From Castellaniella denitrificans (GTDB lineage Bacteria; Pseudomonadota; Gammaproteobacteria; Burkholderiales; Burkholderiaceae_B): 64,000 bases of DNA. Made by a program: the position numbers and the translations under genes. This document shows positions 45,424 to 54,690 of this stretch, in pieces; the stretch's first letter is position 1, and each line of letters begins with the position of its first letter. Location of the stretch: contig NZ_JBHSEZ010000004.1 in NCBI RefSeq assembly GCF_042653765.1, positions 248,001 to 312,000 on the forward strand. Reading direction: 5' to 3'. The notes beneath the pieces were generated by a model. The model was given only the letters and a program-made list of their open reading frames with translations. It did no database searches and was not told the origin of the DNA.

Positions 45424-46251
45424 ATGCCGGAACTGCCAGAAGTCGAAACAACCCGTCGTGGAATTGCCACGGTCATGCCCGGACGCGTCCTGCGCCGCCT
45501 GATCGTGCACGAATCCCGCCTGCGCTGGCCCGTGCCTGGCGATCTCCCCGGCCTGGTCCGCGACGCCGAGGTCCTGGCCTGCGAGCGCAGGGGCAAATAC
45601 CTGCTGATCCGCTTCCCGCGGGGCACGCAGATCGTGCACCTGGGCATGTCGGGTTCCCTGCGGCGGGTGCCGATGGACGAGCCGCTGCGCAAGCACGACC
45701 ATGTGGAATGGCTGTTCGACGAAGCCCGCTTCCTGCTGCACGACCCGCGCCGTTTCGGCGCCGTCCTGTGGCACCCGGCCGAGGCCGGCCCGATCGAGGC
45801 CCACCCGCTGCTCGCCGGGCTGGGCATCGAACCCTTCGACCCGGCCTTCACCCCCGAAATCCTGCATGCGGGGCTGCTGGGGCGCCGCCAGTCGGTCAAG
45901 CAGCTGTTGCTGGGCGGACGGATCGTCGTGGGCGTGGGCAACATCTATGCGTCCGAATCGCTGTTCCTGGCCTGCATCGACCCGCGCCTGCCGGGCGCGC
46001 GCCTGTCGCGCCCGCGCAGCGCCCGGCTGCACGCGGCGATCCTGCAAACCCTGAGCCAGGCGCTGGAATCTGGCGGCAGCACGCTGCGCGACTACGTCAA
46101 TGCCCAGGGGGCCCCGGGGGCGTATTTCACGCTGCACGCGGCCGTCTACGAACGCGACGGCCAGCCCTGCCCGCGCTGCGCCACGCCAATCCGGCGCATC
46201 GTCCAGGGACAGCGCGCCACGTATTTCTGCCCGAATTGCCAGAAACGTTAG
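45424..46251 (+). CDS. mutM: Formamidopyrimidine-DNA glycosylase (Fpg/MutM)
   Basis: A 275-residue DNA-repair glycosylase/AP lyase that removes 8-oxoguanine and Fapy lesions. The mature N-terminus PELPEVETTRRGI carries the catalytic proline and glutamate; Lys near residue 60 (RRGKYLLIRF) and the helix-two-turn-helix NIYASESLFLACIDP follow. The C-terminal zinc finger has CPRCATPIRRIVQGQRATYFCPNCQ. All catalytic residues are present. Ends near a large palindromic element. Confidence 0.97.
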   Translation: MPELPEVETTRRGIATVMPGRVLRRLIVHESRLRWPVPGDLPGLVRDAEVLACERRGKYLLIRFPRGTQIVHLGMSGSLRRVPMDEPLRKHDHVEWLFDEARFLLHDPRRFGAVLWHPAEAGPIEAHPLLAGLGIEPFDPAFTPEILHAGLLGRRQSVKQLLLGGRIVVGVGNIYASESLFLACIDPRLPGARLSRPRSARLHAAILQTLSQALESGGSTLRDYVNAQGAPGAYFTLHAAVYERDGQPCPRCATPIRRIVQGQRATYFCPNCQKR

Positions 46252-46275
46252 ACTCAGGCACTCAATTCGGATGGA

Positions 46276-46353
46276 TGGGCTTGTCAGGCAAGGCGCAAAC
46301 CGCAGCGATAGTCAGACTATCGCGAGGATTTGCAACGCCGCATGGCAAGCCCA
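46276..46353. repeat. 76-base imperfect palindromic element after mutM
   Basis: The core is a perfect 8-bp stem with a 3-base loop (46305-46312 with 46316-46323). Outer arms tgggcttg (46276-46283) and caagccca (46346-46353) and inner gcaaa/tttgc pair too, so nearly the whole stretch folds back on itself. It lies between the convergent mutM and ridA-like genes and could act as a bidirectional terminator or be a dispersed REP/MITE-like repeat. Copy number in the genome is not visible here. Confidence 0.6.
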
Positions 46354-46364
46354 GGCGCAGGATC

Positions 46365-46715
46365 TCAATCGTTGAGCGCGGCGACGATGATCACTTCGAA
46401 CTTCAGTCCTGGCGCGGCCAGGCGCGCCTCGCCCGTGGCGCGGGCCGGCGGGTTGGCCGGGTCGATCCAGGCTTCCCAGACCGGGTTCATGGCCTGGAAG
46501 TCGGCCATGTCGGCCAGCCAGATCGTGGCCTGCAGGATGCGGGACTTGTGGCTGCCGGCCTGGGCCAGCAGGCGGTCGACCTCGGCCAGCGCCGTGCGCG
46601 CCTGGGTCTGGATGTCGTCGCCCTCGTGGCCCACCTGGCCCGACAGGTAGACGGTGTTGCCGTGGACGACGGCCCCGCTCATGCGGGCGCCGGGTTCGAT
46701 GCGCTGAATGGTCAT
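46365..46715 (-). CDS. RidA/YjgF-family protein
   Basis: A 116-residue cytosolic protein of the RidA superfamily. YLSGQVGH, the central QTRTALAEVDRLLAQAGS helix and the C-terminal strand EVIIVAALND are visible. The Arg that defines the active-site imine deaminase group is not evident in its usual position, so it may belong to a Rid1-7 subgroup other than RidA proper. True RidA hydrolyses reactive 2-aminoacrylate. It precedes the FAD dehydrogenase gene on the same strand. Confidence 0.85.
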   Translation of the reverse strand: MTIQRIEPGARMSGAVVHGNTVYLSGQVGHEGDDIQTQARTALAEVDRLLAQAGSHKSRILQATIWLADMADFQAMNPVWEAWIDPANPPARATGEARLAAPGLKFEVIIVAALND

Positions 46716-46821
46716 GACGACAGCTTCCTAAGTGAGTGGAGGAAGGCGCCATGATAGCCTGGAACCCCGCCCGGGCAGGCGCCCGCGGAGACGGCGGGTG
46801 CGCCGGGCCGGCCGCGTGGCG

Positions 46822-48240
46822 CTACCCCGCCGCCAGCACCTTGCCCGGATTCATGACGCCCCGGGGATCCAGGGCCGACTTGATGCGATGCATCAGCGCC
46901 ATTTCCACCGGATCCTTGTAGCGCGGCAATACGTCGCGCTTGAGCTGCCCCACACCGTGTTCGGCGCTGATCGAGCCGCCCACCGCGTGCACGCGGTCGT
47001 GCACCAGCTCGTAGACCGCGTCCTGGCGCGCCAGCAGCTGGCCTTCGGCCCAGTCCGCCCCGCGCGCGACGTTGTAGTGCAGGTTGCCGTCGCCCAGGTG
47101 CCCGAAGATCACGTGCCGGATTCCCGGGAACGCGGCCTGCAGCGCGGCATTGGTGCCAAGGACGAACTCGGCCATGCGCGACACCGGGATCGAGACGTCG
47201 TGCTTGATGCTCTTGCCGGATTCCTTTTCCGCCAGGGGGATGCTTTCGCGCAGGTGCCAGAGTGCATGGCTCTGCGCCATGGATTCGGCGATCACCGCGT
47301 CCAGGACGACGCCGGCCTCGATGGCTTCGCCCACCACGACCTCGAAACGCTCGCGGGCATGGGCCTCGGATTCGCTGTCCGACAGTTCGAGCAGCGCGTA
47401 CCAGGGCATGTCCGCCGACGGGCCTTCGAAGGGCAGGCGCTGCTGCGGGAAGCAGCGCACCACGTCCTGGAGGCAGTCGCCGGCCATCAGTTCGAAGCCG
47501 GTCAGCGAGGCGCCCAGGCCCGCGCGGGCGCGGCCCAGCATGGCGATGGCCGACTCGATCGAATCCAGGGCCAGCAGCGCGGTGCAGCGCGCCACCGGCA
47601 GGGGATGCAGCTTCAGGGTCGCCGCCGTGATGACGCCCAGCGTGCCCTCGCTGCCGATGAACAGGTCGCGCAGATCGTAGCCGGTGTTGTCCTTGCGCAG
47701 GCCGCGCAGGCCGTGCCAGACGTCCCCCTGGGCGGTGACGACCTCCAGCCCCAGGGCCAGCTCGCGCATGTTGCCGTAGCGCAGGACCTGCGTGCCGCCC
47801 GCGTTGGTGGCCAGGTTGCCGCCGATCGTGCAGCTGCCCTCGGCCGCCAGGCTGAGGGGAAACAGGCGGCCGGCCTCGCGCGCGGCCTGCTGCACGGACT
47901 GCAGGACGCAGCCGGCCTCGACTTCCATCGTGTCGTTGTCGGTGTCGATGCCGCGGATCCGGTTCAGGCGCTGCAGCGACAGGATCACCGCCCGGCCGGA
48001 ATCGTCGGGCGTGGCCCCGCCGCACAGGCCGGTATTGCCCCCCTGGGGGATCACGGGCAGGCCGGCCTGCGCGCACAGGCGCACCACCGCCGCGACCTCG
48101 TCGGTCGTGCCGGGCCGCACCACGGCCAGGGAACGGCCGCTATAGCGCTCGCGCCAGTCCGTTTCCCAGGGCAGCGCATCCGCGCCGGTCAGCACCTGCG
48201 CGGCGCCGACCGTCGCGCGCAAAGCATCCAGATGATCCAT
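46822..48240 (-). CDS. FAD-linked D-2-hydroxyglutarate/D-lactate dehydrogenase-like
   Basis: A 472-residue flavoprotein of the vanillyl-alcohol-oxidase/GlcD family. The N-terminal PCMH FAD domain has RPGTTDEVAAVVRLC, PVIPQGGNTGLCGGA and GCTIGGNLATNAGGT-like sequence (SCTIGGNLATNAGG). The C-terminal FAD-linked oxidase domain has the HLGDGNLHYN motif and ends in the cap with SAEHGVGQLKRD. Substrate is a D-2-hydroxy acid: D-2-hydroxyglutarate, D-lactate or glycolate are candidates. D-2-hydroxyglutarate would fit the lysine catabolism suggested at 13-19 kb, but the genes are 27 kb apart. Confidence 0.88.
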   Translation of the reverse strand: MDHLDALRATVGAAQVLTGADALPWETDWRERYSGRSLAVVRPGTTDEVAAVVRLCAQAGLPVIPQGGNTGLCGGATPDDSGRAVILSLQRLNRIRGIDTDNDTMEVEAGCVLQSVQQAAREAGRLFPLSLAAEGSCTIGGNLATNAGGTQVLRYGNMRELALGLEVVTAQGDVWHGLRGLRKDNTGYDLRDLFIGSEGTLGVITAATLKLHPLPVARCTALLALDSIESAIAMLGRARAGLGASLTGFELMAGDCLQDVVRCFPQQRLPFEGPSADMPWYALLELSDSESEAHARERFEVVVGEAIEAGVVLDAVIAESMAQSHALWHLRESIPLAEKESGKSIKHDVSIPVSRMAEFVLGTNAALQAAFPGIRHVIFGHLGDGNLHYNVARGADWAEGQLLARQDAVYELVHDRVHAVGGSISAEHGVGQLKRDVLPRYKDPVEMALMHRIKSALDPRGVMNPGKVLAAG

Positions 48241-48350
48241 GGTCTTCGTAATCCAGCGGCCCGACGATGAAACAGAGCCTTTCGATGAAAAGAACCTCCG
48301 ATTGTAATCGGCGATAATGGCGGGAGCCGATTTTCCGCCGGAACGCCTCC

Positions 48351-49736
48351 ATGAACACCCCTCTGCCCCCCGCCGTCTTCAAGGCCTACGACATCCGCGG
48401 CACCGTGCCCGGACAGATCAACGAGCCCTTCGCCCACCGCCTGGGGCTGGCCCTGGCCGCCCAGGCCCGGCGCGAAGGCGTGCGCAGCCTGGCGATCGGC
48501 TACGACGGGCGCCTGAGCAGCCGCGGGCTGGCCCACGCCGTCAAGACCGGCCTGCACGCGGGCGGGACCAGCACGGTGGACCTGGGCCTGGCGCACACGC
48601 CCCTGGTGTACTACGCCGCCCACCGCGACGGCAGCGGCTCGGGGGTCGCCATCACCGGCAGCCACAACCCGCCCGACTACAACGGCTTCAAGATGATGAT
48701 GGCGGGGCGCACCCTCCACGGCGACGAGATCCAGGCCCTGCGCCAGGCCATGGACGGGATCCAGGCGCCCTTGGGCGCGGTCCCGGGCCTGAGCGTCGCC
48801 ACGGACCTGGCGGACACCTACATCCGCGAGATCGCCGGCCACGTCCGCCTGGCGCGCCCCATGCGCATCGCCATCGACTGCGGCAACGGCGTGGGCGGCA
48901 CGATCGCCGCCCGCCTGTTCCGGGCGCTGGGCTGCACGGTCGACGAGCTGTACTGCGAGGTCGACGGCCTGTTCCCCAACCACCATCCCGATCCGGCGGA
49001 CCCGGCCAATCTCCAGGACCTGATCGCCCACCTGCGCGCCACCGACTGCGAGCTGGGCCTGGCCTTCGACGGCGACGCCGACCGCCTGGGCGTGGTCACC
49101 CGCTCCGGCCAGATCATCTGGCCCGACCGCCAGATGATCCTGTTCGCCCGCGACATCCTGCAGCGCCAGCCGGGCGCGTCCGTCATCTTCGACGTCAAGT
49201 GCAGCCGCCACCTGGGCCGGGTCGTCCGGGAAGCCGGCGGGACGCCGCTGATGTCGCAGACGGGGCATTCGCTGATCAAGGCGCGCCTGGCGGAAACCGG
49301 CGCGCCCCTGGCCGGCGAGATGAGCGGCCACATCTTCTTCAAGGAACGCTGGTACGGCTTCGACGACGGCCTCTATGCCGGCGCGCGCCTGCTGGAAATC
49401 CTGTCGCGCAGCGACGATCCGAGCCGGTTGCTGGAATCCCTGCCCCAGGGAATCTCCACCCCCGAGCTGAAGCTGCCCATGGCCGAGGGCGAACCGCACG
49501 CCTTCATCCGCCGCCTGCAGTCCGAGGGCCGCTTCCCCGGCGCCACGGACCGCGTCACGATCGACGGCGTCCGCGCCGAATACCCGGACGGCTTCGGCCT
49601 GGCGCGGGCGTCCAACACGACGCCCGTGGTGGTGCTGCGCTTCGAGGGCGACACGCCCGAGGCGCTGGCGCGGATCCAGGACGAATTCCGCGCCGCCATC
49701 GCCGCACTGCTGCCCGGACGGGAACTGCCGTTCTGA
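48351..49736 (+). CDS. manB: Phosphomannomutase/phosphoglucomutase
   Basis: A 461-residue alpha-D-phosphohexomutase interconverting hexose 1- and 6-phosphates for nucleotide-sugar, LPS and exopolysaccharide synthesis. The catalytic Ser104 lies in TGSHNPPDYNGFK, the Mg2+ loop is DGDADRL, the sugar-specificity loop is GEMSGHIFF, and the phosphate loop RASNTTPVVVLRFE is C-terminal. N-terminal FKAYDIRGTVP is typical. The family is called AlgC in pseudomonads; both activities are usual. Confidence 0.95.
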   Translation: MNTPLPPAVFKAYDIRGTVPGQINEPFAHRLGLALAAQARREGVRSLAIGYDGRLSSRGLAHAVKTGLHAGGTSTVDLGLAHTPLVYYAAHRDGSGSGVAITGSHNPPDYNGFKMMMAGRTLHGDEIQALRQAMDGIQAPLGAVPGLSVATDLADTYIREIAGHVRLARPMRIAIDCGNGVGGTIAARLFRALGCTVDELYCEVDGLFPNHHPDPADPANLQDLIAHLRATDCELGLAFDGDADRLGVVTRSGQIIWPDRQMILFARDILQRQPGASVIFDVKCSRHLGRVVREAGGTPLMSQTGHSLIKARLAETGAPLAGEMSGHIFFKERWYGFDDGLYAGARLLEILSRSDDPSRLLESLPQGISTPELKLPMAEGEPHAFIRRLQSEGRFPGATDRVTIDGVRAEYPDGFGLARASNTTPVVVLRFEGDTPEALARIQDEFRAAIAALLPGRELPF

Positions 49737-49746
49737 CGATACGGCC

Positions 49747-50607
49747 TCAGCCGCCGTAGCGCCGTCCTCGCTCCAACAGCTCGGGCGTACCGATCACGGC
49801 ATTCAGGCCGTCGAAGTCCAGCATCCTGTCCTTCCAGGGCAGGGTCGAGCCCTGACGACGCAGGCTGCCGTAATAGTCCTGCAAGGTATGTGCCACCGCC
49901 CGCGCCGTTCCGCCAGGGAAAATGACAATGCGAAACCCCATCTCCGCCAGCGCATCGACCCCCTGCACCGGCGTTTTGCCGCCTTCGACCATATTGGCCA
50001 GCAGCGGCGCGCGCCGCGCGAAACGCGCACAAGCCGCCCGCATGTGCCCGGGCGTGCGCAAAGCCTCGACAAACAGCGCATCGGCGCCCGCCTCCAGGTA
50101 GGACTCCGCGCGGTCCAGCGCGGCCTCCAGGCCCTCCGGCGCCAATGCGTCGGTACGCGCCAGGATCAGCGTCGACGGATCGGTCCGGGCATCGACGGCC
50201 GCATGCAGCTTGCCCACCATCTCGGCGGCGGGGATCACGCCCTTTCCATCCAGGTGGCCGCACCGCTTGGGAAAGGTCTGGTCCTCCAGCTGGATCATGG
50301 CCGCGCCCGCCCGTTCGAAACCACGCACGGTGCGTTGCGTATTGAGCGCATTGCCGAATCCCGTATCGGCGTCCACGATGACCGGCGCGCGGACCCGATC
50401 GGTGATGCGAGCCAGCAGGCTTTCAACCTCGGTGTAGGTGGTCAGCCCGATATCCGAGCGCCCGAGCTGCGTGTAGGCAATCGACGCACCCGAAAGATAC
50501 AGGGCATCGAAGCCGGCCTGTTCGGCCAGCAGGGCCGACAGGACATCATAGACGCCAGGCGCCAGTACGGTTCCGACGGCCAGGCGGGTTTTCAGAGTCT
50601 GCTTCAT
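49747..50607 (-). CDS. Isocitrate lyase/PEP mutase-family lyase
   Basis: A 286-residue (beta/alpha)8 enzyme of the methylisocitrate lyase/PEP mutase superfamily. Motifs: LYLSGASIAYTQLG, the Mg2+ site VDADTGFGN, the flexible active-site loop KRCGHLDGK and ARTDALA. Members cleave 2-methylisocitrate, 2,3-dimethylmalate or oxaloacetate, or form C-P bonds. The intact KRCGH loop points to a C-C lyase. It is the last gene of the 13-gene operon and would be the final cleavage step, giving a 2-oxo acid plus a carboxylic acid. Confidence 0.9.
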   Translation of the reverse strand: MKQTLKTRLAVGTVLAPGVYDVLSALLAEQAGFDALYLSGASIAYTQLGRSDIGLTTYTEVESLLARITDRVRAPVIVDADTGFGNALNTQRTVRGFERAGAAMIQLEDQTFPKRCGHLDGKGVIPAAEMVGKLHAAVDARTDPSTLILARTDALAPEGLEAALDRAESYLEAGADALFVEALRTPGHMRAACARFARRAPLLANMVEGGKTPVQGVDALAEMGFRIVIFPGGTARAVAHTLQDYYGSLRRQGSTLPWKDRMLDFDGLNAVIGTPELLERGRRYGG

Positions 50608-50616
50608 GTCCGATTC

Positions 50617-52026
50617 CTAATCCGTGCGTGTATCGAGGTCGCGTCCGAGCTTCGCGGCGGCGGTCGCCGCGACGATATGGCCGCCCGCCACGGCACTGAG
50701 CAGGCCGTTGCCGGACAGGTAGCCGGAGACATTGTTGCCCGACACCCCGCGGGCGGCGCCCCCGGCGGCCAACAGGTTCGGGAAAGGATGGCCGGCCTCG
50801 TCCAGGACGCGACATTGCGCGTCGATGTCCAGGCCGCCCTGCGTATGGAATAGCGCGCCGGTGACCTTGACGGCGTAATACGGCGCCTGCAAACTACGCT
50901 CGAATACGCGGCCATGGGCGTCTACGATCCCCGGACCGACCGCCTCCAGCGTCCGACGCACCGTGTCCGCGTCGCAGCCGATCACGGCCGCCAATTCGTC
51001 CGGATCCGCGCAAGTCTTCACCGCATGGTTGGCCTCGGCCTGGACGAAGTCCGGGAAATCGGCCACTAGGTCCCGCGCCCGTCCGTCGAACACGTTCCAG
51101 GCGACTGAGCCGGGCTGCGCAAGCACCTGGACGGCCGCTTCGGAATAGCCGTGCGTCTCGTCATGGAAACGCAGGCCGTCGCGGTTGATCTGTACACCGC
51201 CACCCATGATCGCGGCCCAGGAAATCAGCACGCCCAGCGGCATCGCCCACGACCCATGCCCCTGATAGGCAGTCAGATCGGCCAGACGCGCGCCAAGCTG
51301 CATGCCCCACTCAACGGCACTGCCGTCGTTACCCACGTGGCCGCCGTACACGGCCTCGCGCATGGCCGGCAGGTAGCGGCGCACCATGTCGGAATTGCCG
51401 CCAAAGCCATTGCAGGCCAGGATCAGTACGTCGCAGGCGATCGTCTCGGTGGTGCCATCTGGGCGTTCACAGACTACTGCCGAGACCCGGCCCTGCCCGT
51501 CCGCCCACAGCTCCACCGCCCGCGCGGACGTCAGCAGATAGGCGCCGGCCCCGGTGGCGACACGCGTCAGGGCGGCGACCAGGGCTTCGCCGGTCCGCTC
51601 GGGCAAGGTATGCATGCGGCGGGCGGTATGCCCCGGGTACAAGAACCCATCCAGCACGTCGAACACCAACCCATGCCGCGCCAGCGCATCCATGGCCGGC
51701 GCGATGGCGCGTGTATAGGCCGCCACCAGATGCGGCGCGGCGGTACCGCGTGCCTTGGCCTGGATGTCAGCCGCAAAGCGTTGCTCGTCATCGTCTATGC
51801 CCGCAGCTCGCTGCACGGCGGTACCCGCGGCGGGAATGAATCCGGAAGACAGCGCGGTCGATCCGCTGGGGGCCTCGTCGCGCTCGATCAGGACGACCTC
51901 GATGCCGGCGTCGGCCAGGCGCAGCGCGGCGGTCAGGCCGCAGGCGCCGGCACCGATGATCGCGACCGGGACGTGCATGGCCTGCGGATCGGGCACGGCG
52001 CCGCGCCGAACAACCGGCCGGCTCAT
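50617..52026 (-). CDS. FAD-dependent dehydrogenase (fumarate reductase/tricarballylate type)
   Basis: A 469-residue flavoprotein with FAD_binding_2 architecture: VAIIGAGACGLTAALRLADAG near residue 20, Glu for the ribose, and the C-terminal GLDIDAQCRVLDEAG...AAGGAARGVSGNNVSGYLSGNGLLSAVAGG. This is the fold of fumarate reductase, 3-ketosteroid dehydrogenase and tricarballylate dehydrogenase, which remove hydrogens next to a carboxylate or ketone. The start overlaps the isochorismatase-fold gene stop (ATGA). Within the operon it fits oxidation of a substituted succinate to a maleate/fumarate. Substrate unknown. Confidence 0.85.
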   Translation of the reverse strand: MSRPVVRRGAVPDPQAMHVPVAIIGAGACGLTAALRLADAGIEVVLIERDEAPSGSTALSSGFIPAAGTAVQRAAGIDDDEQRFAADIQAKARGTAAPHLVAAYTRAIAPAMDALARHGLVFDVLDGFLYPGHTARRMHTLPERTGEALVAALTRVATGAGAYLLTSARAVELWADGQGRVSAVVCERPDGTTETIACDVLILACNGFGGNSDMVRRYLPAMREAVYGGHVGNDGSAVEWGMQLGARLADLTAYQGHGSWAMPLGVLISWAAIMGGGVQINRDGLRFHDETHGYSEAAVQVLAQPGSVAWNVFDGRARDLVADFPDFVQAEANHAVKTCADPDELAAVIGCDADTVRRTLEAVGPGIVDAHGRVFERSLQAPYYAVKVTGALFHTQGGLDIDAQCRVLDEAGHPFPNLLAAGGAARGVSGNNVSGYLSGNGLLSAVAGGHIVAATAAAKLGRDLDTRTD

Positions 52027-52631
52027 CGCGTCATCTCCGCCAGCAGATCCGCGCACGACACGATATCGGCCACGGTCTTGAGGTCCGCCAGCGCCGCCTC
52101 ATGCATGGCCGGCGTGGGCGCGGCGCAACCGTCCGCCAGCACGGCCACATGGTAATCGCGCATATGGGCATCGCGCACGGTACTGGCGACGCCACCATTG
52201 GTCACGATGCCGGCGACGATCAGGTTGGAAATGCCGGCGCGACGCAGCACCCAATCCAGTTGCGTATTGAAAAAGGCCGAATAGGCCACCTTCCAGACCG
52301 ACACGTCGATGAGTCCGTCGAATTCCGCCACATTGGCGTGCCCGGCCGAACCAGCGGCAAAATCACCCCGGACCAGGAACGGCCGCAATTGCTTCAGATG
52401 TGGGGAAATCATGGGTTCGCCCTGCGCGTCGGGCCACAGCGTGAACTGGCTGGCGGCCACGAAACCGCCCGCCACCTTGAGCGCACGCGCCACCGGCGCG
52501 ACTCTGGCGGGCAAGGCGCGCGCCTGCGGGCTGACCGCGCCGCCTCGATCATAGGCGCCGCCCGGCGCCAGGAAATCGTTCTGCAGGTCGATCACGACCA
52601 GCGCCGTGGCGCGGATATCAAAAGCATGCAT
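52023..52631 (-). CDS. Isochorismatase-fold hydrolase lacking the nucleophilic Cys
   Basis: A 202-residue protein of the isochorismatase/cysteine hydrolase superfamily with Asp15 (VVIDLQND) and Lys114 (SVWKVAYSAF), but the segment VTNGGVASTVRDAH places Gly147 where amidases of this fold have the catalytic Cys. Fold members without this Cys, such as isochorismatases EntB and PhzD, act by acid catalysis on vinyl ethers. It is therefore either a non-thiol hydrolase or a divergent partner protein. It follows hyuA by 10 bases in the operon. Confidence 0.85.
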   Translation of the reverse strand: MHAFDIRATALVVIDLQNDFLAPGGAYDRGGAVSPQARALPARVAPVARALKVAGGFVAASQFTLWPDAQGEPMISPHLKQLRPFLVRGDFAAGSAGHANVAEFDGLIDVSVWKVAYSAFFNTQLDWVLRRAGISNLIVAGIVTNGGVASTVRDAHMRDYHVAVLADGCAAPTPAMHEAALADLKTVADIVSCADLLAEMTR

Positions 52632-52641
52632 GGCCCGGCTC

Positions 52642-54690
52642 CTATGTCCCGACGCGCGAGATCAGCAAATTGCCCAGGGTATCGACGCGACCGGAAAAGC
52701 CTGGTTCGATCCAGATGGTGGTATCCGCCTGTTCGAGAATGGCGGGACCGTCTACCCGCGCGTCGACGGGCAGGTCGAGACGCGCGTAACGCACGGCGTC
52801 GTGCCACTGCCCAGCATGGAACACCGTTTGTGTGCCCAACGCGGCGGGCATTTCGGTGCCCGTGGGCGCCAGCAGCGTCAGGTCGAACTTGGGCCGCCGG
52901 CCGATACGGGCATAGCGCAGGTTCAGGATGCGTACTGGAATCCCCGCCAGACTGCGGCCGAAGGCCGCGCGGTAGGCCTGCTCGAAGGCGGCGGCGATCC
53001 CCGCTCGGCTTAGTTCAGGACGGCCAACCTCCACGCGCACGGTATGACTCTGACCGACATAGAGCATGTCCAGTTCGATGCTCTCATGCACGACCTCGAA
53101 GGCCACGCCGGCGGAATCCAGCCGCTCCTGACAGATCCGGGCCAGATCATCGATACGGGCCCGCAAATCATCCTCGTCCAATCCATCCAGAGCGACATTC
53201 AGCGTCTGCACCCCGTCATGGCGCATGTCCGCCATGACGCAGCCCAACGCCGATGTCACTCCCGGGAAACGCGGCACGATGCCGTACTCGGTACCAACTT
53301 CATTCATCATCGCGCACACGTGCAGCGCCCCACCGCCGCCGAACGGCATGTAGGCGAACTTGCGCGGGTCATGTCCACGCTCGATGGAGACGAGCCGGAT
53401 GGCTCCTGCCATCTTCGCATTCGCGACCGTCAGGATGGCCTCGGCTGCGGCATGCACGTCCAGCCCCAGCGGACGGGCCACGTGCGCCTCGATCGCGGCC
53501 CGGGCGAGCGCGACATCCATCCGGGCCAGCAGGCCGCCCCCCAGAGGCCGGTCCGCGGCGATGCGGCCCAGGAGCACATTGGCGTCGGTGACCGTCGGAC
53601 GTGTGTTGCCGCGCCCATAGCAGGCAGGCCCGGGAGTGCTGCCCGCCGATTCGGGGCCGACCTGCAGCAGGCCGCCTGCATCCACGCTGGCGATGGATCC
53701 ACCACCCGCACCGATGGTCTCGATCTGGATCATCGGCGCGCGCACCACCATGCCGAAGTCGATGGACGTCTGCGCCGAGAGGGAGGCTTCGCCGGCCGCC
53801 ACCAGCGACACATCGAACGAAGTGCCACCCATGTCTCCGGTGACCACGTCCGGAAAGCCCGCGGCGCGCGCGATTGCGGCGCAAGCGATCACCCCGGCGG
53901 CCGGGCCGGACAGGGCCGTGCGCACTGGCAGACCGCACGCCGTCTGGCGCGACATCACGCCGCCATTGCTTTGCACGACCAGCAGCTCGCCCTTGAAGCC
54001 ATGCTCCTGCAGATCGGACTCGAGCCGGTTCAGATAGCTGCCCACTACCGGCTGCAACGCGGCATTCAGCACCGCCGTCGAACACCGCTCGAACTCCCGG
54101 ATCTCGGGCAGGACCTCGGAGGCCGCCGTGACGTGTTCATTCGGCCAGATCGTGCGCACGCGCGCCACGGCCTGCGCCTCATTGACCGGGTTGGCGTAGG
54201 CATTGACAAAAAAAACACAAACGGCCTCGCACCCCTGTGCCATCAAGGATCGCGCCGCCGCCTCGACCTGCTCCAGGTTCACAGGCGCATGTACCGTGCC
54301 ATCGGCCAGCACCCGCTCGTCGACCTCCAGGCGCAGATCGCGCGACACAATCGGCTGGTAATCACCACGCAGGCCCCAGGTCCGAGGCCGATCGCGCCGA
54401 CGCATCTCCAGCACATCGCGAAAGCCCGCGGTCGTGATGATGCCGGTCCGCGCCACCTTGCGCTCCAGCAAGGCATTGGTGCCCACCGTCGTGCCATGCA
54501 CGATGGTCGAGATCGCTCGCGCGTCTCCAGCGACCTGGGCAATGCCGTTCATGAATCCGCGGGCCTCTTCTCCACGCGTGGACGGCACCTTGACCACTCG
54601 CGCCGACCTGCCCGCCTCGTCAAGCACGAAAAGATCCGTAAACGTGCCTCCTACATCCACACCCACCACCAGGCTTTGTCCCGCACTCAT
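52642..54690 (-). CDS. hyuA: Hydantoinase/5-oxoprolinase subunit A (HyuA-like)
   Basis: A 682-residue cytosolic protein of the acetone carboxylase/N-methylhydantoinase A family. The N-terminal actin-like ATPase fold begins VGVDVGGTFTDLFV; HGTTVGTNALLER, GDMGGTSFDVSLV and the loop GAGGGSIA follow. With HyuB it makes an ATP-dependent amidohydrolase that opens hydantoins, oxoproline or related cyclic amides. The start overlaps the hyuB stop by 4 bases. It contains a run of eight T (plus 54208-54215) encoding VFFV, unusual at this GC. Confidence 0.92.
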   Translation of the reverse strand: MSAGQSLVVGVDVGGTFTDLFVLDEAGRSARVVKVPSTRGEEARGFMNGIAQVAGDARAISTIVHGTTVGTNALLERKVARTGIITTAGFRDVLEMRRRDRPRTWGLRGDYQPIVSRDLRLEVDERVLADGTVHAPVNLEQVEAAARSLMAQGCEAVCVFFVNAYANPVNEAQAVARVRTIWPNEHVTAASEVLPEIREFERCSTAVLNAALQPVVGSYLNRLESDLQEHGFKGELLVVQSNGGVMSRQTACGLPVRTALSGPAAGVIACAAIARAAGFPDVVTGDMGGTSFDVSLVAAGEASLSAQTSIDFGMVVRAPMIQIETIGAGGGSIASVDAGGLLQVGPESAGSTPGPACYGRGNTRPTVTDANVLLGRIAADRPLGGGLLARMDVALARAAIEAHVARPLGLDVHAAAEAILTVANAKMAGAIRLVSIERGHDPRKFAYMPFGGGGALHVCAMMNEVGTEYGIVPRFPGVTSALGCVMADMRHDGVQTLNVALDGLDEDDLRARIDDLARICQERLDSAGVAFEVVHESIELDMLYVGQSHTVRVEVGRPELSRAGIAAAFEQAYRAAFGRSLAGIPVRILNLRYARIGRRPKFDLTLLAPTGTEMPAALGTQTVFHAGQWHDAVRYARLDLPVDARVDGPAILEQADTTIWIEPGFSGRVDTLGNLLISRVGT

